Source: Sandaracinaceae bacterium (GTDB taxonomy: Bacteria; Myxococcota_A; Polyangia; Polyangiales; Sandaracinaceae). From it: DNA of 37,660 bases. Under the pieces are notes generated by a model. That model was not told where the DNA came from. It ran no database searches and was given only the letters and a program-made list of their open reading frames with translations. The stretch lies in assembly GCA_004213565.1 (NCBI GenBank), contig SHBB01000009.1:1-37660 (forward strand). The letters are read 5' to 3'. The position numbers and the translations under genes were made by a program. Of the stretch, positions 25,701-31,757 are shown piece by piece. The number at the start of each line of letters is the position of its first letter. Within the stretch, counting starts at the first letter, position 1.

Positions 25701-26761
25701 CGGTCGGCAACATCTTCCGCAGCCCCGACCTCTCCGACCGCCGCTACGGCAAAGGCGGCCGCATCGAGGAGGCCGACGGCACCGCCTACCGCCACGACGA
25801 AGACGGCAACCTCGTCGAGAAGACCGACGTCCTCGGCGACACCACCCTCTACCGCTGGAACGGCGCCGGCATGCTCGACTCCGTCCTGCTCCCCGACGGC
25901 AAGGAGGTCTCGTTCGAGTACGACGTCATGGCCCGAAGACTAGCCAGAGTGTGTTCGGAGCGTTGCACCGATGGCAGTCAAACGAGGTATACGTGGGACG
26001 GAAATCAACCTCTGGCTGACTACGACAGCGAAATAGGCATGCGGGCCTGGTTGTTCGAGCCTGACGGTCTCGCCCTAGTCGCAAGCCTGGATGGTGACCG
26101 AATCGATGGCGCCTTGACGGACCAGATCGATGTGCCGACGCAGCTCTTCGACCAGGCCGGTGAGTGCGTCTGGTCCGGCTTCCTGGACGTGCACGGGGAG
26201 GCGGCGCTTGCGACTGCGGCGCTAGCACTTCCGTTCCGGTGGCCCGGCCAGCGCTGGGACGAAGAACTCCGCCTGTCATACAACCGGCACCGATACTATT
26301 CTCCCCCAACTGGCGCCTTCGTCTCGGTAGACCCGCTCGGACTCAGCGGGTCAATCAGCCTCTTCGCCTACCCGGCAGACCCGCTCAGCTGGGCGGATCC
26401 TCTGGGCCTCAAGACCTGTGCTCAGGCTGCTCGCGACAACCGCCGGGGACAGTTCTTCGAAGCCGTCATCGGAGACGATGGTGTCTTGCGCGTCGTGTCG
26501 GGCCCCCTTTCTGCCCAGGAAGCGGTCGCTCGGCTGCGACGCATCATCAGGGACGGTGGGCACGGCGGCATCTACACGGTCGCTTCGCGCGACGCGCGGT
26601 CGCTAGCTCGCCGTGTGGGAAGGGGCAGAGCCGGAGGCAGGGCGCTTCATGACGTTGCGCATCTGAATCGTGCATCGGGGTCCCGAAGCGGCAACTATTC
26701 ACACTTCCACCCTCCGGGCAGACCGGGCGGACACGTTTGGTATGGAACTCCACGATCATGA
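22715..26761 (+). CDS. PAAR-RHS polymorphic toxin of the T6SS
   Basis: A 1348-residue effector. Residues 1-185 are PAAR-like (PMPAPVPTPLPNPFVGLIMDP; LPVLVGGPPTLDAM), forming the spike tip. A DUF6531-type segment follows (TGHPVDVATGRVFTDHVDVE), then YD/RHS repeats to about 1230, which build the beta-cocoon that encloses the toxin. Two DPLGL motifs near the end mark the autoproteolysis boundary. The last 116 residues are the toxin, which I do not recognise; it is basic in the middle and ends with HFHPPGRPGGHVWYG. Translation is coupled to the adaptor (TGATG) and to the next gene (ATGA). Codon use changes sharply at about 25930, suggesting that the 3' end was acquired by recombination. Confidence 0.93.
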   Translation: MLASKNTDGVIGVDIHWEMVPMPAPVPTPLPNPFVGLIMDPLGFAVGAVISAVISELCGAPPTGAVIVNFLPATNTGTEAMGFGHILIPPGTSWAPMPSVMPLVLPKETPSGPDNPAMPDDDGIVVTGSLTVHAMGSNFARFGDFVMSCSEPVRLPSSTILAMPKGLPVLVGGPPTLDAMAALGAFIRTKWMSHQLNNLLSRVVGPGRLRNLLSRAICFLTGHPVDVATGRVFTDHVDVELPGPLPLKIERVYNSGFADRAGALGHGWSHSLEQKVWRERGKVVYLTEDGREVEFDTFDLPNHRIEPGEEVYYPIDRLTLKCRGENTWEVWTSDGLCHDFEPLPGGDAGVARLTRMRTRDDHRIELHYDEHARLSWLRDSGGRRVLFENDAHGRLTKIKLPVSRGEGHFEHLRYSYDERGDLVRVTDAAGSFWEFEYTSHLLTRETDREGLSFYFGYDGIGQGAYCIRTWGDGGIYDHEILYDKQGGTTCVTNSLGAVTTYRQNEIHCVTEVIDAHGGVTKYEYDPHSLQRTAETDALGHTTRWAYDRRGNTTRIEAPDGAVTTLEPHPRFDAPVLAVDPNGGEWRWEYDDFGRIKGRANPFGHWTRYEYEDKRLARASTPGGAETALSYDESGNVARVITATGAEVRFEHDRLGRVAKLVNPRGGVERRQYDALGNLMRVEEPHGVVRTFTYDKEQNLTRAVDSLRDISFTYAGYHRLHERLEAGTAIRFHYDTEDQLLAVENEHGERYRFDLDERGLVRSETGFDDFTRRYTRDAAGRVTQVDKPSGRVDQLTYDAAGRITDVAHSDGTFERYRYRADGSLIEASNDTAEVHFERDPLGKVVRELTRLPDGTEHWVRSGYGPDGHRVRVESSDGHMHHIHRNLAGDVTRVELEGNRWHVDFERDPLGLELSRSFPNGITSSWERDVVGRPMRRTVTYQGDKVLDDKRYVWEGDDQIRAILDPQHGDAHYEHDARGRLVWGRMPWGEEQHRAMDAVGNIFRSPDLSDRRYGKGGRIEEADGTAYRHDEDGNLVEKTDVLGDTTLYRWNGAGMLDSVLLPDGKEVSFEYDVMARRLARVCSERCTDGSQTRYTWDGNQPLADYDSEIGMRAWLFEPDGLALVASLDGDRIDGALTDQIDVPTQLFDQAGECVWSGFLDVHGEAALATAALALPFRWPGQRWDEELRLSYNRHRYYSPPTGAFVSVDPLGLSGSISLFAYPADPLSWADPLGLKTCAQAARDNRRGQFFEAVIGDDGVLRVVSGPLSAQEAVARLRRIIRDGGHGGIYTVASRDARSLARRVGRGRAGGRALHDVAHLNRASGSRSGNYSHFHPPGRPGGHVWYGTPRS
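25930..26758 (+). other. Acquired 3' cassette of the RHS gene: core end plus toxin
   Basis: Up to about 25928 nearly every codon ends in G or C. From the Ala-Arg-Arg codons at about 25930 the gene uses AGA, CTA, ATA, AAT, CAA and GTA-type codons freely. The change falls inside the RHS core, about 480 bp before the final DPLGL, and the frame is intact. The part after 26411 encodes the 116-residue toxin. This looks like a homologous exchange within conserved core sequence that brought in a new core end, toxin and immunity gene together. Confidence 0.55.
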
Positions 26762-27306
26762 GCCGAGTAACAGCTTTCCTACTCAAGGGGGCGCCGAAGC
26801 GCGGCGTCGAAGGATTGACCCGTGTTGCGACAGATGCGCTGCGGGATGCCTACATCAGTGGTGAGTGCCGACCACGCGTTGCGCCGCCCTCGCCCTTTGT
26901 GCGGCTCATAGACAGTGAAAGGACGACCCCTCCACTGCGGCTTTTCATCGCCGTGGCCGACGAGGATGTCGGGAAGCTGACGGGCACAAGAGTGATCTTA
27001 CCTCTGCTGGAACCGGCCGGACTGTGGCGTCCGGGGCCGGTAAGCGGTCGCAACTTCATGGCACTCGCCACCGAGGGCATGGAGGATCTCGCTGAACGAC
27101 TGATCTTGGGGCTAGACGATCTCCTTCCCTATGGGTGGATCGGGATCTGGAACGCGGTCGCTGCCGGCTCATCGGGCGTACCCGCCCCAAGCGGGTCTAT
27201 AGGTAGTCGGCAGCGGCCTCACTTCCGGGGCCCGGTCGGAGCGAACGAAGTGGTGTACTTCGAGGGTCGTCACCGACAAGGCGGGTCCAGCCTCCCCTTC
27301 ATGTGA
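26758..27306 (+). CDS. Probable cognate immunity protein of the RHS toxin
   Basis: A 182-residue protein of no recognised family. ATG 26758 overlaps the RHS stop as ATGA, the tightest possible coupling, which is how immunity genes are placed in polymorphic toxin loci. Predicted structure is mixed alpha/beta (PLRLFIAVADEDVGKL, TRVILPLLEPAGLW, DLAERLILGLDDLLPYGWIG) with no signal peptide or membrane segment, so it should neutralise a toxin acting in the cytosol. Codon use is as relaxed as in the toxin segment, which suggests that they were acquired together. An in-frame ATG at 26737 inside the RHS gene is less likely. Confidence 0.75.
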   Translation: MSRVTAFLLKGAPKRGVEGLTRVATDALRDAYISGECRPRVAPPSPFVRLIDSERTTPPLRLFIAVADEDVGKLTGTRVILPLLEPAGLWRPGPVSGRNFMALATEGMEDLAERLILGLDDLLPYGWIGIWNAVAAGSSGVPAPSGSIGSRQRPHFRGPVGANEVVYFEGRHRQGGSSLPFM

Positions 27307-27324
27307 GCGCGAGAGCAAGCTCCA

Positions 27325-27441
27325 CTCATCCAGGCGAGCAACGACGCGGCCGAGGTCCACTTCGAGCGCGACCCTCTCGGCAAGGGGGCTGTGAGCGAGA
27401 TCCACGGGGCTGCGATCGAGACCCAAACCCGGGGGCTCTGA
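27325..27441 (+). pseudogene. RHS core fragment 1
   Basis: Positions 27325-27385 match the RHS core at 25181-25241 with only two mismatches, without gaps and in the same direction (coding IQASNDAAEVHFERDPLGK). The frame then runs through an RHS-like but different sequence (AVSEIHGAAIETQTRGL) to a TGA. There is no start codon context. It is a remnant of an RHS gene or cassette left between two immunity-like genes. Confidence 0.8.
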
Positions 27442-27520
27442 CAAGCCTGATTGCGGCAGCTCGGCGTTCCAGCCAAGTCGCTGGAGACCCGCATGCTCGC
27501 CCGGGCGATTCGTCGGGTGG

Positions 27521-28003
27521 ATGATTTCGTCGCGACGATGGCTGGAATCCTCGGCCTACGAGATCGAGTTCATCGGCGAGGTGGCTGTGGTGGCTAGTCT
27601 CGGGCGGAGCGTGCGCAGGTTCCTTGAGGAGCGCGCATTTGACAGTCTACAGCTGGGGTCCGCGTTCGTTCTTCCGGATTCTTTGCCCCATGATCTGTGG
27701 CGCTACAGCAACCCAAGCGGTGGGCGTTTCATTGCGAAGGCTGGGAACCTTCAAGTCGGAGTATTTCAGGGCTGCGTCGAGTATTTTCATTTGGAGTTCG
27801 AGGACGGTGATTGGCCGGTCGACCTCTCGCCCATCCGAACTCTGGATGTGAGTGCTTCCGATACCTACCTGAGTTCGTCCCTCTCGGACTCGGTGTGTCA
27901 TCTTCGCGATGATCACGGTATTCAGCTGAAGACGCGCCATGCGGTACTCTTTCTCAACCAGTCCGGAGATCCCATCGCTCTCTCCCTGTCTGGCGACCGG
28001 TGA
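27521..28003 (+). CDS. Orphan immunity-like protein 2, unrecognised
   Basis: A 160-residue acidic protein with low-GC codon use unlike the genes on either side of the locus. It has no signal peptide; strands and helices alternate (YEIEFIGEVAVVASLGRSVRRF, FIAKAGNLQVGVFQGCVEYFHLEFEDGDWPV, GIQLKTRHAVLFLNQSGDPIALSLSG). The acidic surface and the location between two RHS core fragments suggest the immunity gene of a lost toxin. No ribosome binding site is obvious before ATG 27521, so expression may have depended on a toxin gene that is gone. Confidence 0.6.
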   Translation: MISSRRWLESSAYEIEFIGEVAVVASLGRSVRRFLEERAFDSLQLGSAFVLPDSLPHDLWRYSNPSGGRFIAKAGNLQVGVFQGCVEYFHLEFEDGDWPVDLSPIRTLDVSASDTYLSSSLSDSVCHLRDDHGIQLKTRHAVLFLNQSGDPIALSLSGDR

Positions 28004-28051
28004 TCACTGTGCTGTGGAGCCGTTGCCGCCTCGGCTCCAACCTGGCGCTCT

Positions 28052-28140
28052 GATGAGTACGAGGAAGAGCGCGTCGCCGGCGCCACGACGGCCGGCGGGG
28101 CCGAGGCCGCCCTCGCCCTACGAGCCGGGCTGCACGAGAC
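28052..28140 (+). pseudogene. RHS core fragment 2, divergent and frameshifted
   Basis: One frame reads EYEEERVAGATTAGGAEAAL, aligning without gaps to the RHS core EYEDKRLARASTPGGAETAL encoded at 24538-24597 (13 of 20 residues identical). One extra base then shifts the frame at the next Tyr codon (CTACGAGCC against CTACGACGAG). DNA identity is lower than for fragments 1 and 3, so this piece comes from a different RHS gene. The rest of the 376-bp gap (28004-28379) shows no gene I can support; 28140-28330 might be decayed toxin sequence. Confidence 0.6.
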
Positions 28141-28379
28141 GCTCGTCGCACGCAGCGCCCGCACATCCGGCCGTTGCAGGGTCCCAGGAGAAGGGTCTGG
28201 TGCGTCGGTACTCCGCGCTTCGCGCGCTGGTCTGATCGTGTGGCTCACGAGCGTGGAGATCTTCGGGTACCGGCAACGGGAGAAGTACTACCCACGAACG
28301 CCACGCCGACGCAGCCCCTCGATGAACTCATGAAATGGTTCCAGCGAGAGCGCCGGACGACGAGGGGAGGATGCTCGAG

Positions 28380-28898
28380 ATGATCTGGCGTGGGCACGTG
28401 ACAACAGATGCGAACGGACTCTTCATGTACGATCCAACGGTGTTTCGCGCTGCCTACGGTGCATCCTTGCGGGATGGTAGAAACCTTCTGCAGGAGTACC
28501 TCTCGGATGATTGCGGCGACGAAGCTCTGCGCTCAGGGTTGGTGGTACCTATCCTAGCCATTGACGCCGACACCTATTCCGTGAGCGTCTCCACGGAACC
28601 AGCCGTGCTCGAGAACATCGTTTGCACGAATGCGGTATACGCACTTAGAGTTGAGGAGGGAGTCGTGGTCGCAGACATTGCGCAGCTCATGGAATGGTCG
28701 GACGCACACGCCCGTGAGGGCTTCGCCGCGCCTGTGCCATGTGGAATCTACGCGGTATCCGTCGCGGGGTTCCAGCGACGGGTGGCCGGCGAGATTATCG
28801 ATGCCGGCTATGTCTTTACCCTGGAGAAGCAGCCCAGGTTGCCAGCCGTCACCGCAGACACCGGACACCCGATGCGGGTTCTGGACGTGTTCGAGTAG
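28380..28898 (+). CDS. Orphan immunity-like protein 3, unrecognised
   Basis: A 172-residue acidic protein of no recognised family, without signal peptide. ATG 28380 is chosen because GGGGAGG lies 9 nt upstream; in-frame ATGs at 28371 and 28335 are possible. The N terminus (MIWRGHVTTDANGLFMYDPTVF) and the strand pattern in the middle (LVVPILAIDADTYSVSV, YALRVEEGVVVADIAQLMEW, GIYAVSVAGFQRR) indicate a compact alpha/beta or all-beta fold. Codon use is relaxed (GTA, ATA, TTG). It sits between RHS fragments 2 and 3, so the immunity role is inferred from context only. Confidence 0.6.
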   Translation: MIWRGHVTTDANGLFMYDPTVFRAAYGASLRDGRNLLQEYLSDDCGDEALRSGLVVPILAIDADTYSVSVSTEPAVLENIVCTNAVYALRVEEGVVVADIAQLMEWSDAHAREGFAAPVPCGIYAVSVAGFQRRVAGEIIDAGYVFTLEKQPRLPAVTADTGHPMRVLDVFE

Positions 28899-28983
28899 CC
28901 TTCGTACCTGCCACGGTCGAGTCAGAACAGCGTTTCCCGACAACGGTCCAGGCAACGGATCACTAGCCGCACGATAGCGTGAG

Positions 28984-29214
28984 CACCTTCACCTACGACA
29001 AGGAGCAGAACCTCACCCGCGCCGTCGACAGCCTGCGCGACATCTCCTTCACGTACGCCGGCTACCACCGCCTCCACGAGCGCCTCGAGGCGCGCAGGCG
29101 ATCCGCTTCCACTACGACACGAGGACCAGCTCCTCGCGGCCGAGAACGAGCACGGCGAACGCTATCGCTTCGACCTCGACGAGCGCGGCCAGCTGGACGA
29201 GCTTGGGCGCATCA
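28984..29214 (+). pseudogene. RHS core fragment 3, nearly identical to the intact core
   Basis: 28984-29190 aligns to the RHS core at 24781-24989 with very few substitutions and two single-base deletions (near 29090 and 29120) that break the frame. After the shared GAGCGCGGCC it continues with a different RHS-like phrase (DELGRISSDPGR) at 29197-29232 and stops soon after. The near identity points to recent duplication or recombination with the neighbouring rhs gene. It lies just before immunity-like gene 4. Confidence 0.85.
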
Positions 29215-29324
29215 GTTCGGATCCCGGGCGAACACACACTACTGGCAGAGGATCGTCATCCGAGTGGGACTCGACATAGAGCTTGCAAGCCGATGACAAC
29301 CTATCTGCCGACACCAGACGCACT

Positions 29325-30233
29325 ATGAAGGCGCCTGAGAACTCGAGTCGAGACGAGAGTGACGGCGTCCTGGCTTCGGTTGTGGGATGCCTTCGCGAGC
29401 ATTCAACGATCACAAGACAAACCCTCTCGGGGGGACCCAGATCAGATCAGCAACTACGCCTCGCAGCCGGGTGGCGCCGATTGCTCCGGCTCCGAGCGTT
29501 CTTGGGCATCCAGCTAGGCCATCTGGAACGGCAAGCACGGCGGCTAGACGTGCGTCGCTCTCTTGGCGCCCTGGACGATGCACTGTTTGAGGGGGCGGTC
29601 GAGGACGGGGACGCGACGGCGGTGCGCTCTGCTATCAAGCGGTTGAGTGCGGTGGAGAGCGTTTCGGTCCTGGAGGCTCGAAGGCAGCTGCAACTCGCGC
29701 GGGAGCGTTGGTCGCCCTCGCTCGAGCCAACCACTCCTGACGAACTCCGCGTCGATGTTATTCGTATCGGCCCTGGCGCGGTCGCATCCGGGCGCTTGTG
29801 GCCCGCTCTTCCATCGGTGCGGCTCGACCAGCGTGATGCGCTGGCCGATGCCCTCGAAGAGATGGAACACGTGCTGTGTGTCGACGGCTCCTTGGCGAGC
29901 GTCCTGGTGTGGAGCGCGCCTAGTGGGAGTTGGTACGCGAGACCCCTCACGAACAAGAGATCTGTCGGACCGCTGTTCGCCAGAGCTTACACCCTTGCGG
30001 CCCTGCCGAGCGCTGGGCGAGACCTCAAAGTGGAGCAACGCCCCGTACGTACGTCGCTCGCGACGCCCACGGGACCGGAGCCCGCATGGAAAGTCTGGAG
30101 TGACGGCGCTCGGCAACTCTGGTTGCTCGAGGACCTCACGTTCGCCGCGGTGGTCGAGGAACGGTCCACGTATACGCTGGGTGGACGTCGCTGGGAGCTA
30201 TCGGAGGCGCTTCAAGGCTTTGATCGGCTCTGA
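29325..30233 (+). CDS. Orphan immunity-like protein 4 or cassette cargo, unrecognised
   Basis: A 302-residue protein from ATG 29325 (316 from TTG 29283). Residues 20-140 are helical and Arg/Leu-rich (WRRLLRLRAFLGIQLGHLERQARRL, DALFEGAVEDGDATAVRSAIKRL); the second half is strand-rich with several Trp (SVLVWSAPSGSWYARPL, WKVWSDGARQLWLLEDLTFAAVVEERSTYTLGGRRWELSEAL). No known domain, signal peptide or membrane segment was recognised. It is longer than most immunity proteins, so it could instead be another type of cassette gene. Context (next to RHS fragment 3) is the only hint to function. Confidence 0.6.
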   Translation: MKAPENSSRDESDGVLASVVGCLREHSTITRQTLSGGPRSDQQLRLAAGWRRLLRLRAFLGIQLGHLERQARRLDVRRSLGALDDALFEGAVEDGDATAVRSAIKRLSAVESVSVLEARRQLQLARERWSPSLEPTTPDELRVDVIRIGPGAVASGRLWPALPSVRLDQRDALADALEEMEHVLCVDGSLASVLVWSAPSGSWYARPLTNKRSVGPLFARAYTLAALPSAGRDLKVEQRPVRTSLATPTGPEPAWKVWSDGARQLWLLEDLTFAAVVEERSTYTLGGRRWELSEALQGFDRL

Positions 30234-30467
30234 GTACCGAACCATCACGCGAGCGGCGCTCAGCTCAGCGAGCGTTCACCGGACCTCGGGGGGTACCAGG
30301 ACTTCTTGGCCGGTTCGATGTCTCCCGGCTTCCTACTCTGCTGTCTTCAACGGTGGCCGGACGGGTTCTCCGTCGTGAGGTCCGACCTGAGCGGCGGGGT
30401 GGTGCTCGACGTGGTCCTCGACGACCCGGTCGATGGAGACTTCTACGAGTTCGAGCGCTGGCCCTGA
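30234..30467 (+). pseudogene. Possible remnant of a further immunity-like gene
   Basis: Directly after the TGA at 30233 the same frame stays open to a TGA at 30465-30467. From about 30276 it reads SPDLGGYQDFLAGSM and ends GDFYEFERWP, which looks like protein (acidic, aromatic tail) more than noise. A 49-residue ORF could start at ATG 30318. It may be a truncated gene of the same cassette series, or a short gene. The gap 30468-30526 holds nothing recognisable. Confidence 0.35.
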
Positions 30468-30526
30468 GGACCGTCCAACCGCGACCGTCGAGTGATCGTG
30501 AGGTGGGCCAGGCGCGGTGGCGCCGC

Positions 30527-30532
30527 TACCGT
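30527..30532 (+). promoter_or_regulatory. Candidate -10 hexamer TACCGT
   Basis: TACCGT ends 7 nt before the ATG at 30540, with no ribosome binding site between; a leaderless start is possible. Confidence 0.3.
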
Positions 30533-30539
30533 GGCGCTC

Positions 30540-31709
30540 ATGCTTCGCTTCGTCCTCGCGGCCGCGCTTCTCTCGGGCTGCTACCTCTCGCATGGACGAG
30601 AGGAGGCCGTCGACGTCGACGCCGGGACCCGCCGGGACTCCGGAATCCGGGTCGACGCGGCGACGCCGGACGCGCGGGTCGAGGGGTGTACCGGAGTGCG
30701 GCTCGCCGAGACGCGGCTGATCGAGGGCGCGCCGAGCGTGACGCCGCGGCTGGTCGCGCTGCCGGGCGGAGACGTGGGGGTGGTGCACGTGTCGCGGGAC
30801 GGCTCGCCGACGCGGGTTCGGTTCGATCGGCTCGACGCCACGCTGACGCCGATCTCGAGCGGGACAGTCGCGACCGACTCGTTCACGTGGGCGGAGCCGG
30901 TGTCGCTCGACGGCGCGCTGTTCGTGGCGTGGGGGCTGGCGGGGGACGAGGGGAGCGTGCTGCAGCCGGTCGACGCCGACGGAGCACCGAACGGGCCGCG
31001 CTCGATCGTGCCGCTCCAGCATCCGTCGGTGCTGCGGGCGGCGGCGGGCTCGCTCTTCTGGATGGCGTTCGACATGCGCGAGGACAACACGCTCGTGATG
31101 GCGCACGTCGAGCCCTCGGGGGAGCTCTCGCATCCGCCCGCGAGGGTGCCGCTCGGGCGGTATGGCTCGGGTCACGGCGCGATCGCGCGGCCGGATCGCC
31201 GCTCGCACGTCATCACGTACCCGCGGGAGGGGCCGCGTGGGGTTCGGAACGCGTACGTCAGCGCGCTCGACGCGACGGGCGCGCTCGGGCCGGAGCGCAT
31301 GCTCGGCGAGGACGGCGATCAGCTCGCGCTGCCGGTGCGCCTCGGGGAGCGCCTCGTCGTCGTTCACCACGGGGACGCGCTGGTGCTGCAGGTGACCGAC
31401 GCCGACTCGCTCGAGCTGCTCGAGCGCTTCGTACACCCCGCGCGTGACAGCCGCCCCTTCTTCGTCGGCGCGCTCGGCGGCCGGCTCCTCGTGGGGCACG
31501 CGACGGAAGGCGAGCTGCGCATGGACGACTTCGGCGCGGAGCTCGCGACCGAGCACGCGCGGATCGTCATCCGCCCCGACGGCCCGCGCGTGAACGGCCC
31601 GAGCGGCAGCGTGCTCGAGACCCCCGGCGCGCTCTACCTCGCGGTCGGCACCGTCAGCGGCACCGAGACCCGCCCGCTCATCGCGCGCATCGTGTGCACC
31701 TTCGACTGA
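30540..31709 (+). CDS. Lipoprotein, uncharacterised, probable beta-propeller-like
   Basis: A 389-residue lipoprotein. MLRFVLAAALLSGC is the signal with lipidated C14. An Asp/Ala/Arg linker follows (VDVDAGTRRDSGIRVDAATPDA), and then repeated strand units of the form 'VRFDRLDATLTPISSG ... FVAWGLAGDEGSVLQPVDADG ... SLFWMAFDMREDNTLVMAHVEPSG', which suggest a bladed beta structure. It belongs to no family I can name. ATG 30540 is preferred over 30492 because it gives the signal peptide. It marks the return to vertically inherited, high-GC genes after the RHS cassette region. Confidence 0.8.
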   Translation: MLRFVLAAALLSGCYLSHGREEAVDVDAGTRRDSGIRVDAATPDARVEGCTGVRLAETRLIEGAPSVTPRLVALPGGDVGVVHVSRDGSPTRVRFDRLDATLTPISSGTVATDSFTWAEPVSLDGALFVAWGLAGDEGSVLQPVDADGAPNGPRSIVPLQHPSVLRAAAGSLFWMAFDMREDNTLVMAHVEPSGELSHPPARVPLGRYGSGHGAIARPDRRSHVITYPREGPRGVRNAYVSALDATGALGPERMLGEDGDQLALPVRLGERLVVVHHGDALVLQVTDADSLELLERFVHPARDSRPFFVGALGGRLLVGHATEGELRMDDFGAELATEHARIVIRPDGPRVNGPSGSVLETPGALYLAVGTVSGTETRPLIARIVCTFD

Positions 31710-31757
31710 CCCCCATTCGCCGGAGGGTATAGGCTCCGAACCAGGAGGTGCGGGGAC

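Noticed and set aside
22154-25795. A 1213-codon minus-strand reading frame opposite the RHS gene
   Set aside because: It is the antisense of a repeated, G/C-ending coding sequence, with monotonous Val/Ala/Glu/Asp composition. The plus-strand protein has clear PAAR and RHS motifs.
26164-26652. A 162-codon ORF in another frame inside the RHS toxin region
   Set aside because: The RHS frame continues with good motifs to the coupled immunity gene; this ORF is Arg/Gly/Pro-rich noise.
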